From contig NZ_JAXOFX010000014.1 of NCBI RefSeq assembly GCF_034427655.1, positions 1 to 64,000 on the forward strand: 64,000 bases of DNA, given 5' to 3'. A program made the position numbers and the translations under genes. The notes under the pieces were generated by a model. It made no database searches. It saw only the letters and a program-made list of their open reading frames with translations, and was not told the DNA's origin. This DNA comes from Robertmurraya_A mangrovi. Lineage in GTDB: Bacteria; Bacillota; Bacilli; Bacillales; Cytobacillaceae. Shown here piece by piece: positions 42,853 through 51,693 of the stretch. How positions within the stretch are numbered: position 1 is the stretch's first letter; each line of letters starts with the position of its first letter.

Positions 42853-44031
42853 TCACTTAACCGTTTCGGTTCGCCAATCTAAGTTTGGTTTAAAACTCAC
42901 TAAGGCGAAGAATATAATGAGTAACATACTGCTAATCACATAAAAGAAACTTGCCCCTTTTAAGTATTGAATTGCTAGCCCACCAATAAACGGTCCACTA
43001 ATACTGCCAAAGCTAAAGAATATTCCACACATTAAATTCCCAGATGGAAGGAGTTGGCGGGGAAGTAAATCCGCCATGTAAGCAATTCCAAGTGAAAAAG
43101 TTGAGCCCACTAACATTCCAGCTATGAAGAAACAAATAGTTAGACCGAGTACAGATTCTTGAAAAAAACCAGCAACTGTAAAACTAATGAATCCAGACAG
43201 CATAACGGTCATTAAAATATTCTTTCTCCCAAACTTATCACTTAAAATCCCCAATGGAAGCTGAAACACGATTGCTCCAATAGCAAATGCAGGTAAAATA
43301 ATGGAAACAGCATTAATTCCAATGCCCGTTCTTAGTGCATAAACGGGGAAATTTCCATTCAGTGACGCTTCTAAAAAGCCATAGCTAAAAGGAGGAAGAA
43401 ACGCGATCCAAGCATATTTCCATACGCGGCCAAAACGCTGGAAAGTACCAAAGAAAGAAGTCGTTCCAATATCTTGATCAGGATGTTCATTTTTTAAAGC
43501 AAAAATGGAGACCCAAGCAATTAAACTAATTCCTGCAGAAATCATAAACGGTAGTGCTTGATTCACCTCTATTAATCTAGTCATAATCGGTCCTGCTGCA
43601 AACCCTAAGCCGAAAAATAGGCCGTACAAGGAAATATTTCTCCCACGTTTGCTTTCAGGTGACAAGGAGGTAATCCAGGTTTGTGTACCGAAATGGAGCA
43701 TATGGTCTCCAATTCCAATAATCAAACGTAGTAAAAACCAAAACCAAAAGGATTTCCAAAGAGGGAACAAAGCGAGTGAAATAATAACCGCTATCCCACC
43801 AATGATTATAATAGGCTTATAGCCAAATCTTCGCAGTGGCCCTTCCATGAAAGGGGAAGCAAATAAAATTCCTAGATAAAGCCCCGTAGCATGTAAACCG
43901 TTAATGGAAGAAGGTACACCGTCTTGTTCAAATATAATGGCGATTAATGGCAACAACATTCCTTGCGAGAATCCAGAAACAGAAACAATCGCAATCAGTA
44001 TCCAAAATCGAAAATCAATATTTTTTAACAT
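42853..44031 (-). CDS. MFS transporter, YfkF-like
   Basis: A 392-residue 12-TM major facilitator. GILSDKFGRKNILM in the central loop and GGLAIQYL near the end are of the drug/metabolite family. Its place between the yfkH block and yfkD is that of B. subtilis yfkF, an efflux protein. The substrate is unknown. It is followed by the ATPase on the same strand. Confidence 0.8.
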   Translation of the reverse strand: MLKNIDFRFWILIAIVSVSGFSQGMLLPLIAIIFEQDGVPSSINGLHATGLYLGILFASPFMEGPLRRFGYKPIIIIGGIAVIISLALFPLWKSFWFWFLLRLIIGIGDHMLHFGTQTWITSLSPESKRGRNISLYGLFFGLGFAAGPIMTRLIEVNQALPFMISAGISLIAWVSIFALKNEHPDQDIGTTSFFGTFQRFGRVWKYAWIAFLPPFSYGFLEASLNGNFPVYALRTGIGINAVSIILPAFAIGAIVFQLPLGILSDKFGRKNILMTVMLSGFISFTVAGFFQESVLGLTICFFIAGMLVGSTFSLGIAYMADLLPRQLLPSGNLMCGIFFSFGSISGPFIGGLAIQYLKGASFFYVISSMLLIIFFALVSFKPNLDWRTETVK

Positions 44032-44167
44032 TTTTTTAGCTCCAAACTTTTATGTGTTCCTAAATGATGGTATCGGGAATAATAAGGTTTTGCAAGAAAA
44101 GTTTCTTTTTAAATTTTATATTTTAGTGTAATCTCAAAATAAAATATGTTTATAAGAGGTGTCTGAA

Positions 44168-44551
44168 TTGGAATTTAAAATGAAAGAAGTAGGTTTTTTC
44201 ACAGAAACAGCAAACGGGAGACTGAATATCTCAGGAGACGAGCAGCATGGATTTCGTCCATACCAACTTCTAGTTTCTTCAATTGCTGTTTGTAGCGGAG
44301 GGGTGTTAAGAACCATTTTAGGTAAAATGCGATTAAATTATGAAGATATTTCTATTTCAGCGGATGTACAAAGAAATGAGGCCGAGGCAAATAAAGTAGA
44401 AAGAATACACCTTCATTTTAAAATTACAGGAACAGATCTAGATGAAAATAAAATACATAAAGCAATGGAGTTAACTAAGAAGAACTGTTCCATGGTGCAG
44501 TCTGTTATTGGAAGCATAGAGGTTGAGGAGACTTTTGAGATTGTGAAGTAG
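44168..44551 (+). CDS. OsmC-family protein
   Basis: TTG 44168 is the chosen start (AGAGGTG 6 bases upstream); GTG 44159 lacks a ribosome site. About 127 residues. SSIAVCSGGVLRTIL and KKNCSMVQSVIG give the two conserved cysteines of the OsmC/Ohr thiol peroxidases. It probably reduces organic peroxides; which substrates is unknown. Confidence 0.83.
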   Translation: MEFKMKEVGFFTETANGRLNISGDEQHGFRPYQLLVSSIAVCSGGVLRTILGKMRLNYEDISISADVQRNEAEANKVERIHLHFKITGTDLDENKIHKAMELTKKNCSMVQSVIGSIEVEETFEIVK

Positions 44552-44574
44552 GGGGAATGGCTTTTTGTAGCTAG

Positions 44575-44955
44575 TTTTGTCGAAAAAACGATATATGGAA
44601 AAAATCGATGATATATTGCTGAAAAGTGATGATATATTTATTGAAGTCGATGATATATCTCTTGAAAGTGATGATATATGATTTTAAATAGAAGATGTAT
44701 CAATTAAATCGGGGATGTATCTCTGAAAAATAAGGATATTTCAACTAAAATGATGAAATATAGTAGGAAAGTGATGATATACTATCGGGAATCGATTAGA
44801 TTCACTGAAAAATGAGGATGTTTCAATTAGCATAGATATATAGCAGCAAAGTGATGATATATCATCGGAAATCGATTAGATATCTCTGAAAAATGAGGAT
44901 GTTTCAATTGAAATCTTGATATCTCTTGAAAAAATGATATCCAAGTTAATGATAA
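44575..44955 (+). repeat. GATATAT-type repeat array, copy 1
   Basis: About 380 bp of degenerate 18-22 bp units around GATGATATATC, often joined by TGAAAA. A higher-order period of 80 bp is present (GTGATGATAT at 44771 and 44851, with CTGAAAAAT(A/G)AGGAT blocks). The left end TTTGTCGAAAAAACGATATA is shared with the array at 51415. It lies after the OsmC gene and ahead of a terminator. No ORF. Confidence 0.85.
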
Positions 44956-44956
44956 T

Positions 44957-44998
44957 CGCCAAAATCAAAAGGAAGAGTGGCTTAACTCTTCCTTTTTT
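44957..44998. terminator. Bidirectional terminator
   Basis: AAAGGAAGAGT and ACTCTTCCTTT stem with a GGCTTA loop, flanked by A and T runs; it serves the minus-strand PNPOx gene and the array side. Confidence 0.88.
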
Positions 44999-45003
44999 GC
45001 ATC

Positions 45004-45420
45004 CTATAAAGTGAGTTCTTCTGGTTTGCTTCCAGCTTTATCAAAGTAACGAATCAAATCCGGTTGTAATTTTAATAAAACATAATTCGGATCATCTGGA
45101 CCTGACATCCATTCTTTCAAATGGTCATTCCAGTATTTTGTACGCAAATCATTGGAATCCTCTACTGAAGCGGTTGCCTCGATTTCACAGTAAGCACTAG
45201 AAAAGCCTTTTGCATCCAATCCTAATAAGATATGAACATTTGGGTTGCTCTCCATATCCTCCACTTTATGAGTTTCTTTATTTGTTGCGGCATATAAAGT
45301 TAGATCCTCATGGAAAAAGAGCATAAAACGACTGTATGGCTTGCCATTACGAATCGTAGCTAGAGTACCAACCTGGTGTTTCTCAAACATATCCATAACC
45401 TTTTGTTTTAAGTCACTCAT
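45004..45420 (-). CDS. Pyridoxamine-phosphate oxidase-like general stress protein (YdaG type)
   Basis: A 138-residue split-barrel flavoprotein. HQVGTLATIRNGKPYSRFMLF is the FMN-binding start of the general stress protein 26 branch; VEDMESNPNVHILLG and YFDKAGSKPEE follow it. Such proteins may reduce cofactors or bind flavin in stress. GGAGAGAAC precedes the ATG. Single gene. Confidence 0.83.
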   Translation of the reverse strand: MSDLKQKVMDMFEKHQVGTLATIRNGKPYSRFMLFFHEDLTLYAATNKETHKVEDMESNPNVHILLGLDAKGFSSAYCEIEATASVEDSNDLRTKYWNDHLKEWMSGPDDPNYVLLKLQPDLIRYFDKAGSKPEELTL

Positions 45421-45922
45421 TATTGTTCTCTCCTTTATGTAAGCAATTTTCCTTGCAAATGAAAAAGCGAAAAAAGCTTAAGTACTATCTTTAATCTTGT
45501 CACTATTGTTGTTTTTTATGAGTAAGTACAGCAAAAAGACTTTAGAGTTTCCCCTAAAGTCTTTTTTTCTCTCCTTTATAAAATTTTTTATCTATCAAAC
45601 AAGCGTACTTGAACTGAATGTTAAAGAATATGTTTTATTAAGTGAAACTTAGGTATTTTTAATACAAATTGCTTTTAGGTTAGTCTTTCAAGCGCTATTA
45701 ATTTAGAAGTTATCAACCACCTCTCTAGACTAGGATTCATAAATTGAAATGAACTTGAGAGTGCTACAATTAATAATCAATAAACCTCCTATTAAAAATT
45801 TTAGCGTTTGATCGGCTACCCTCCTTTTTTTAATGTACGTTAATTATAATAAATAAAACAAAGATTGTAAATATTCAGATTATTAAAATTGTGTTACAAA
45901 GATTGGAAAAGGAGGATGGCTT
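45421..45922. other. 500-bp intergenic region with an orphan hairpin
   Basis: Between two divergent genes. It holds one terminator-like hairpin (45535-45570) with no gene to end, so a small transcript is possible. The rest is AT-rich. No repeat, ORF or named RNA seen. Confidence 0.4.
45535..45570 (+). terminator. Orphan terminator hairpin
   Basis: AAAGACTTTAG and CTAAAGTCTTT form a perfect 11-bp stem with a 7-base loop, then TTTTT. No ORF ends here on the plus strand; an unannotated small RNA is one explanation. Confidence 0.7.
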
Positions 45923-46537
45923 TTGGCGCATGTGTATCGCACTTTATTTTTCATCATTGGATTGATTATTTTAACGTTTGGCGTGTCCTTAACCATAAAG
46001 GCAGACCTTGGGGCAGGAGCGTGGGATGCTCTTAACGTGGGTTTGTCTACAGAAATTGGTTTAACAATAGGAAGTTGGGTAATCATTGTCGGGCTATTTT
46101 TAATGCTAATGAATGCATACTTACTCAGAACAAAACCCGAATACTTAGCGTTATTAACAATCATGATTGTCGGGGCCTTAATTGACTTTTGGATGTTAGT
46201 TATATTGAAAAACTTTCACTTAGAGACTCTTTTACTACAAATCATTGTATTGGTAGTAGGGATGGTCACAGTGGGGCTAGGGGCAGCCATATACTTACAA
46301 CCTAAATACCCTCTAATCCCCATTGATCAATTTATGTTGGCGTTGAAATACCGGTTAAAAGTAAATCTAATGATAGCTAAAACAGTGGCGGAAATCATTG
46401 CTTTAATACTTGCCCTCTTAGTTAAGGGGCCGATTGGTATTGGGACATTAATCATTACATTTTGTATGGGTCCATGCATCCAAGTTTTTTATCCTTATTT
46501 TGAAAAATGGCTAAATAAATTAATAAAGGAAGCTTAG
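45923..46537 (+). CDS. YczE/YyaS/YitT-type membrane protein
   Basis: TTG start after GGAGGA. A 204-residue protein with five or six TM helices; GLIILTFGVSLTIKADLGAGAWDALNVGLS is the signature of the YczE/YyaS family. The function is not established. Single gene, ending near the yfkD promoter region. Confidence 0.83.
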   Translation: MAHVYRTLFFIIGLIILTFGVSLTIKADLGAGAWDALNVGLSTEIGLTIGSWVIIVGLFLMLMNAYLLRTKPEYLALLTIMIVGALIDFWMLVILKNFHLETLLLQIIVLVVGMVTVGLGAAIYLQPKYPLIPIDQFMLALKYRLKVNLMIAKTVAEIIALILALLVKGPIGIGTLIITFCMGPCIQVFYPYFEKWLNKLIKEA

Positions 46538-46682
46538 TGTGGATAATTTTCAGATACTCCGAAAAAACTATAAATAAAGCTGTTGCTGTATCTTTGTTAC
46601 TCTAAAACTACATAGTTAAAGGAACAAATATCGATGGCAGCAGATACTAGATGTATTAGTTGAAAGGAGTATAATCAACATC

Positions 46683-47507
46683 ATGAAAAAATACATTACT
46701 GTTTTACTAGCAGGGGTTCTTCTCATGTTGTCTTCCTTTAATGCTGTTTATGCAGCGGAACAGCAAGTTGAAAAAAAGGAAGCACAGCCAAAGCAAGCTG
46801 TACAGATTCCAAATTCAGTAATGAATATCACAAAGGAAAATACTTATCCTAATCCGACACAGGATATGCCTACTTTACAGCCAAGTGAACTCACACAGGC
46901 ACTTATTGACTCTTCTAAGGTTAAAATTGAAAATCCTGACTTAATTAGAATGTTAAATGAATCCTCCGTCAACAGTACTCCTTTTGCTGTTGGATATCGA
47001 GCCATCATTTATTTAGGTCAATGGCCGTTAAGTTACGAATCAACAGAAACGGCACCTAACTGGGAATATCAAAAAATAAATACAAACTACTTTGATAACC
47101 GTGGTGGAAAAAAGAACTATCAAATACACTACGTTCAAGAAGCTCAGAAGATTGTCCGTGGTGGATTAACAGCAAAGGTTCCTGATAGTGAAGATGTGAA
47201 AAAAATGATGCTATTAAAAGCTGCACAAAAGACCGGCCTTCCATTAGCTTTTGAAACCGTTATTGGGGGAGGAACAAAGAAAGATCAAATTTATAATATC
47301 CCTCCTAAACGATTAGGGTATTTATATGGCTTTGCTCCAGCGGTTAATGAAAAAGGAAAAGTTACTTACGGAGAAGTTTATATAATGTTAAAAGGCAGTA
47401 AGAAATTAATTGTCGTTAAAAATGTAACTTCCCAAGGAATTGGCGCGTGGATCCCAATTCAAGACCACGTTTCATTCAGTTTTTCAGCAACGGAAAGGCC
47501 AAGATAA
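46683..47507 (+). CDS. yfkD: YfkD-family secreted protein
   Basis: A 274-residue protein. A signal peptide (residues 1-24, ending VYAA) is followed by a Gln/Lys-rich spacer. IYLGQWPLSYES and NTNYFDNRGGKKNYQIHYVQE, and the end GIGAWIPIQDHVSFSF, fit YfkD. Cell-wall or spore location is likely; function unknown. In B. subtilis it lies near yfkF and yfkAB, as here. Confidence 0.85.
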   Translation: MKKYITVLLAGVLLMLSSFNAVYAAEQQVEKKEAQPKQAVQIPNSVMNITKENTYPNPTQDMPTLQPSELTQALIDSSKVKIENPDLIRMLNESSVNSTPFAVGYRAIIYLGQWPLSYESTETAPNWEYQKINTNYFDNRGGKKNYQIHYVQEAQKIVRGGLTAKVPDSEDVKKMMLLKAAQKTGLPLAFETVIGGGTKKDQIYNIPPKRLGYLYGFAPAVNEKGKVTYGEVYIMLKGSKKLIVVKNVTSQGIGAWIPIQDHVSFSFSATERPR

Positions 47508-47512
47508 GATTG

Positions 47513-47548
47513 AAGGGTGCTAAATCTTAAAGATTTGGCACTTTTTTA
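47513..47548 (+). terminator. Terminator of yfkD
   Basis: GTGCTAAATCTT and AGATTTGGCAC stem with a very short loop, then TTTTTT. Confidence 0.85.
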
Positions 47549-47574
47549 TGTTAGATTATAGGAGAGGTGGTTGT

Positions 47575-48078
47575 GTGTTTAAGTTAGAAACAGAGAGACT
47601 TTCTTTAAGATGCTTTAGAGAAGAAGATTGTAATAGGCTATATCAAATTTTATCTGACCCAGAGACAATGAAGTTCTATCCAGAACCTTTTAGTATGGAA
47701 AAAACAGCAGCATGGATAAAAAAGAATCAAAATCGTTATGAAGTTGATGGATTTGGACTATGGTCTGTTTGTTTGAAAGAAACAAATGAGCTAATTGGTG
47801 ATTGTGGTTTAGTAGCTCAAATAGTAGATAATAAGAGGGAAGTTGAAATAGGCTATCACATTGATAGGAATTATTGGGGAAAAGGATATGCTACGGAAGC
47901 TGCCCAAGCTTGCAGAAATTATGGCTTTGAGAACCTAAATGTGGATAAACTAATCAGTATCATCGACCCGGAAAATATCCAATCGATACGAGTGGCAGAA
48001 AAGATCGGATTCACTAGAGAGAAAGATGCTCTTATTTTTGGAAAAGTTCATAGTATCTACTCCAGTATGAAAAAATAA
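47575..48078 (+). CDS. GNAT-family (RimJ/RimL type) N-acetyltransferase
   Basis: GTG 47575 follows GGAGAGG at 7 bases; an upstream ATG lies inside the preceding terminator. 167 residues. LETERLSLRCFREED, YHIDRNYWGKGYATEAA and IDPENIQSIRVAEKIGF match the RimJ/RimL-type GNAT fold. The target may be a ribosomal protein or an amino-sugar; unknown. Confidence 0.85.
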   Translation: MFKLETERLSLRCFREEDCNRLYQILSDPETMKFYPEPFSMEKTAAWIKKNQNRYEVDGFGLWSVCLKETNELIGDCGLVAQIVDNKREVEIGYHIDRNYWGKGYATEAAQACRNYGFENLNVDKLISIIDPENIQSIRVAEKIGFTREKDALIFGKVHSIYSSMKK

Positions 48079-48112
48079 AAGATGCCCTTCATCATGTGGA
48101 GGGCATCTAACA
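48076..48112. terminator. Convergent terminator
   Basis: AGATGCCCT and AGGGCATCT stem around an 11-base loop, between the acetyltransferase and chrA. Confidence 0.8.
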
Positions 48113-48113
48113 A

Positions 48114-49301
48114 TTAAATTAGGTTAATTAAAGCTCCACCAACAGCTCCAGTCACAACAACGACCCATGGAGGAAGCTTCCAATACACGAGCATACTAAA
48201 TAAAATAGCAGCAAACGCAAAGTCTATTGGTGCAAGTATGGAACTAGTCCAAATCGGTTGATAAAAAGCAGAGACCAGAATACCAACGACAGCAGCATTT
48301 ACACCCATTAAAGCAGCTTTAATTTTTGGATTTCTTCTAAGAGCATCCCAAAATGGCAACGTTCCTAGTATTAATAGAAATGCAGGTAAGAAGATAGCAA
48401 AAGTTGCGAGCAATCCACCTTGCCATCCATTAATCACCGTTCCTAGGTAAGCAGCAAAAGTAAATAATGGACCAGGTACTGCCTGTGTCGCCCCGTAACC
48501 GGCAAGGAATGCTTCTTCACTTAACCAGCCAGTTGGAACAAATTCTCGTTCCAGTAAAGGTAAAACAACGTGACCTCCACCAAATACTAATGAACCTGAA
48601 CGGTAAAAGCTATCAAACATAGCAACCCAACTTAATGAAGTTACTTCTCTTAAAATCGGTAATAAAAATAGTAGTGCAAAGAATAACACTAAACAAATAG
48701 TGGCGAAAAGTTTGGATACAGGAAAATTAATTTTTGCATCTGTTGTTTCTTTTTGGTCTCTATAAATGAAATATCCAATCAAAGCGGATAGTAAAATCAC
48801 ACTAACTTGTGAATAAGCGGTTTGCCAAAGAAGAGTAACAACTAAGGCGAACAAGGCTATCGCTTTTCTTTTTAAATCAGGTGTTAAATTTTGTGCCATC
48901 CCTAAGATCGCATGGGCAACAACAGCAACAGCGACAACCTTTAACCCGTGAATCCAACCAGCAGTTCCAACATCAAAACCTTGAAGGAGTAGGGCGAACA
49001 AAATTAGTGCTATGACAGAAGGTAGAGTAAATCCGATAAAGGAAACAATCCCTCCCAACACTCCTGCACGCATGACTCCTATCCCAATCCCAACCTGGCT
49101 ACTCGCTGGGCCGGGTAAAAATTGACAAAGTGCCACTAAATCAGCATAACTCTTTTCATCCATCCATTTTCTTCGACGAATATATTCTGTGTGAAAATAA
49201 CCTAAGTGGGCAACAGGACCTCCAAAGGAAGTAAGCCCAAGTCTAGTAGACACGAGTAAAATTTCTAAAAGTGAGTTTAATCCAGTTTTCTTGTTGTTCA
49301 T
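48114..49301 (-). CDS. chrA: Chromate transporter (two-domain ChrA)
   Basis: A 395-residue protein with two chromate transporter domains: TSFGGPVAHLGYF with QFLPGPASSQVGI at the N-terminus, and LVFGGGHVVLPLLEREFV with TQAVPGPLFTFAAYLG at about residue 240. The two halves are inverted repeats of the same fold. It exports chromate or a related oxyanion. The PadR gene lies 57 bp upstream on the same strand, so this is a regulated chr unit. Confidence 0.93.
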   Translation of the reverse strand: MNNKKTGLNSLLEILLVSTRLGLTSFGGPVAHLGYFHTEYIRRRKWMDEKSYADLVALCQFLPGPASSQVGIGIGVMRAGVLGGIVSFIGFTLPSVIALILFALLLQGFDVGTAGWIHGLKVVAVAVVAHAILGMAQNLTPDLKRKAIALFALVVTLLWQTAYSQVSVILLSALIGYFIYRDQKETTDAKINFPVSKLFATICLVLFFALLFLLPILREVTSLSWVAMFDSFYRSGSLVFGGGHVVLPLLEREFVPTGWLSEEAFLAGYGATQAVPGPLFTFAAYLGTVINGWQGGLLATFAIFLPAFLLILGTLPFWDALRRNPKIKAALMGVNAAVVGILVSAFYQPIWTSSILAPIDFAFAAILFSMLVYWKLPPWVVVVTGAVGGALINLI

Positions 49302-49358
49302 TTTTAGCTCCTTTTTAAATAGACTTTTTGAGAAATTGTTTTAGATGCAGCCCTCTTT

Positions 49359-49679
49359 TCATTGCGACTTTTCATCCTTAATTTCACCGAACAATTCATA
49401 AGCTTTTTTACGTGCTTCAATTAAAACTAAATTTCCTTTTTCTGTCGTGGTGTAATACTTTCGAATCTTACCGTCCACATTCCGCTCTTCTTTTAGCAAA
49501 AGCCCATCGTATTCCATCGAGTGCAGGATAGGATACAAAGTTCCTGAACTCATGTTATACCCGTGTTCCTTCAACTCTTCTAACATCCACGCACCAAAAA
49601 TGGGATGCTCCTTTGCGTGGTGTAATATATGGATTTGTATAAACCCTAAAAAAAGTTTCCGCAACACTTTATCTTCCAA
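49359..49679 (-). CDS. PadR-family regulator of the chr operon
   Basis: TTG 49679 is chosen (GGGGGG 8 bases upstream); 106 residues. It has a PadR winged helix: ILHHAKEHPIFGAWMLEELKEHGYNMSSGTLYPILHSMEYDGLLL, then the typical basic wing and GKIRKYYTTTEKG. It precedes chrA on the same strand; a repeated TAATATCG/CGATATTA palindrome lies between its start and the promoter side. It is probably a repressor of itself and chrA. Confidence 0.9.
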   Translation of the reverse strand: MEDKVLRKLFLGFIQIHILHHAKEHPIFGAWMLEELKEHGYNMSSGTLYPILHSMEYDGLLLKEERNVDGKIRKYYTTTEKGNLVLIEARKKAYELFGEIKDEKSQ

Positions 49680-49693
49680 ATAAACACCCCCCC

Positions 49694-49727
49694 TAATATC
49701 GATTATCAATATCGAAATCCGATATTA
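49694..49727. promoter_or_regulatory. Palindromic operator of the PadR-chrA unit
   Basis: TAATATCG and CGATATTA are arms 18 bp apart, with a third ATATCG (49709-49714) between. Located just 15 bp upstream of the padR start. The match to a PadR site is inference from position. Confidence 0.6.
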
Positions 49728-49799
49728 AGATTTTACCATTAATAATAGTGTAACCAGACATTGTAATAAAAAATTTACAAAAGTTTTACAAACCAAAGA

Positions 49800-49828
49800 A
49801 AAACCGCTGGAGTACAACCCCAGCGGCA
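49800..49828 (-). terminator. Terminator of yfkAB
   Basis: CCGCTGG and CCAGCGG stem with an AGTACAACC-like loop; on the minus strand GGTTTTTCTTT follows. Confidence 0.85.
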
Positions 49829-49833
49829 TGGAA

Positions 49834-50961
49834 CTATTTTAAAGTTAAATTAGTAGAGCGCTCTTTAAAGTTAACTCCTTGGTAATAACTATTTTTCACC
49901 AACACGTTTGGCCCTAAACAACGAATGCTTGGGCAATGGCAATTCAAGCTGTTTGCAAGCTCTGTACTTTGCCATTTTGCAAAAATATCATTTAAATTAT
50001 CCTCCTCAATATTTCCGAGAGCAGGAGTATCACCGAAATCAGTAACAATAACATCTCCAGTAAAAATATTTACATTTAATCGAGAACGTCCATCTGGATC
50101 ATTTCTAACTGTTACATTTTTCGAATGATAAAGGCGGTTAAGAAGCATGAGATCGTCTTCATTACTATTACAAGGATAAAAAGGGAGTGTACCAAACAAC
50201 ATCCATGTATCTTCATCTCGAGTATCAAGTAACTGGTGGATAGCAGTACGAACTTCATCTAGATTTAAGACCTCTAAATTGGAAGCGAAGTCTGAAGGGT
50301 ACATTGGATGAATTTCATGCCTTTGGCACTTCATCTCTTCAACGATTTGCTTATGTATGCTTGATAAATAAGGTAGAGTTCTCTTATTTAACATCGTTTC
50401 TGCAGACACCATGACACCTGCATCAACAAGAGCACGGCTGTTTTCAATCATTTTATAAAATAAAGCGGCTCTTTGCTCTCTAGTCGGTTTACGCTCCATC
50501 ATAGCAAATCCGCCATCAACGAAATCATCCACCGTTCCCCAGTTATGAGAAATATGAAGAACATCCAAATAAGAAATAATTCTTTCATAGCGCTCTAAAT
50601 CTAAAGTAAGATTTGAATTTAATTGTGTGCGGACACCTCTCGAATGTGCATATTCAAAAAGGGGAGCAACATAGTTTTCGACGGACTTTTTCGATAGCAT
50701 CGGTTCGCCACCTGTAATACTGATAGACCGAAGTGTGGGTATTTCATCTAGCCTTCTGAGCAGCAAATCAATAGGTAGGGCATCGGGGTCTTTAGGTTGT
50801 AACGTGTAGCCAACCGCACAATGTTCACATCGCATATTGCAGAGGGTGGTTGTAGTGAACTCGATATTCGATAAAGTTAATTTTCCATATTCATCTATAT
50901 CCATGTAAGCTTCCCATGGATCATAGCTAGTCGTAATTTTTTCAAGCTTTTTCGTATTCAT
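49834..50961 (-). CDS. yfkAB: Radical SAM / CxCxxxxC motif protein YfkAB
   Basis: A 375-residue radical SAM protein: CNMRCEHC (CX3CX2C) at about residues 42-49 binds the 4Fe-4S cluster, and SITGGEPMLS follows. The C-terminal CHCPSIRC motif (CxCxxxxC) near residue 345 is the YfkAB feature. The substrate is unknown. In B. subtilis it is split in two genes, yfkA and yfkB; here it is a single frame. AAGGAGAAT lies 5 bases before the ATG. Confidence 0.93.
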   Translation of the reverse strand: MNTKKLEKITTSYDPWEAYMDIDEYGKLTLSNIEFTTTTLCNMRCEHCAVGYTLQPKDPDALPIDLLLRRLDEIPTLRSISITGGEPMLSKKSVENYVAPLFEYAHSRGVRTQLNSNLTLDLERYERIISYLDVLHISHNWGTVDDFVDGGFAMMERKPTREQRAALFYKMIENSRALVDAGVMVSAETMLNKRTLPYLSSIHKQIVEEMKCQRHEIHPMYPSDFASNLEVLNLDEVRTAIHQLLDTRDEDTWMLFGTLPFYPCNSNEDDLMLLNRLYHSKNVTVRNDPDGRSRLNVNIFTGDVIVTDFGDTPALGNIEEDNLNDIFAKWQSTELANSLNCHCPSIRCLGPNVLVKNSYYQGVNFKERSTNLTLK

Positions 50962-51191
50962 CTGTATTCTCCTTAAAAATCAATCCTTAAGTATTATCAA
51001 TTCCTATGTACATTCTGTCAATGCTATCACACGTTTTAAAAGAACTCTGTAAATAGCCATTAAAAAGGCATTTGTGGGGAAAACTCTAATTAAGCCTGTA
51101 ATAGGTTTTATAAACTAAAATTATTAGAAAAACATTGCGAATAAAGGAAATCTTTTGTAGGATGGATACGATAGTGAAAGGAGAGATTCCT

Positions 51192-51371
51192 ATGGGAAGT
51201 CCAATTCAAGAAAAAACAGAGCAAGTTTCGTTTTTAAAACAACGTTTAAATATGTTCATGGATGTGTTAGATTCCATTGAGCCTGAAAATACGGAATTAG
51301 AAGACATTGATCGCTTAATTTCAATGATTGATGAAATTGAAAACAAATGTCGTGAATTTAATAATCGTTAA
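51192..51371 (+). CDS. Small SE1561/YfjT-like protein
   Basis: ATG 51192 follows AAAGGAGAG. A 59-residue acidic, coiled protein (LKQRLNMFMDVLDSIEPENTELEDIDRLISMIDEIE) typical of the SE1561-type small Bacillus proteins, as YfjT in the same B. subtilis area. The function is unknown. A hairpin lies just beyond the stop. Confidence 0.7.
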   Translation: MGSPIQEKTEQVSFLKQRLNMFMDVLDSIEPENTELEDIDRLISMIDEIENKCREFNNR

Positions 51372-51377
51372 GGAGAA

Positions 51378-51407
51378 ATGGGGTGTATAATTACACTCCA
51401 TTTTTAA
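51378..51407 (+). terminator. Terminator of the YfjT-like gene
   Basis: AATGGGGTGTA and TACACTCCATT stem with a TAAT loop, then TTTAAT. Confidence 0.8.
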
Positions 51408-51414
51408 TAGGATT

Positions 51415-51685
51415 TGTCGAAAAAACGATATATAGAAAAATTCGATGATATATTGCTCGAAAACGATGATATATTGAAAAATTTGATGATATATACTTCA
51501 AAATCGATGATATATTAAAAAAATGGAAGAGATATCCCCTGAAATCGATAATATATATAAAAAAATGAAGAGATATCTCTCAAAAGTGATGCTAAAATCT
51601 TTGAGATATCCTTCGAAAACGATAAAATATAAAAAATTAGAGAGATATCTCCTAAAATCGATAATATATTTCCATTCAAAGGAGG
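51415..51685 (+). repeat. GATATAT-type repeat array, copy 2
   Basis: A 270-bp array of about 13 units around GATGATATAT or GAGATATC, each joined by AAAA-rich spacers. The left end is the same as the array at 44575. It runs into the ribosome site of the next gene, and an open frame across it (51523 onward) is repeat-derived. It lies in the leader of the membrane protein gene. Confidence 0.85.
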
Positions 51686-51693
51686 AAGAGGTA

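Noticed and set aside
44575..44955. CRISPR array
   Set aside because: Units are degenerate, about 20 bp and adjoining; there are no constant repeats with unique spacers and no cas genes.
51523..51693. N-terminal extension of the TPR-like membrane protein gene
   Set aside because: The codons are the GATATAT repeat array; a strong ribosome site lies before GTG 51694.
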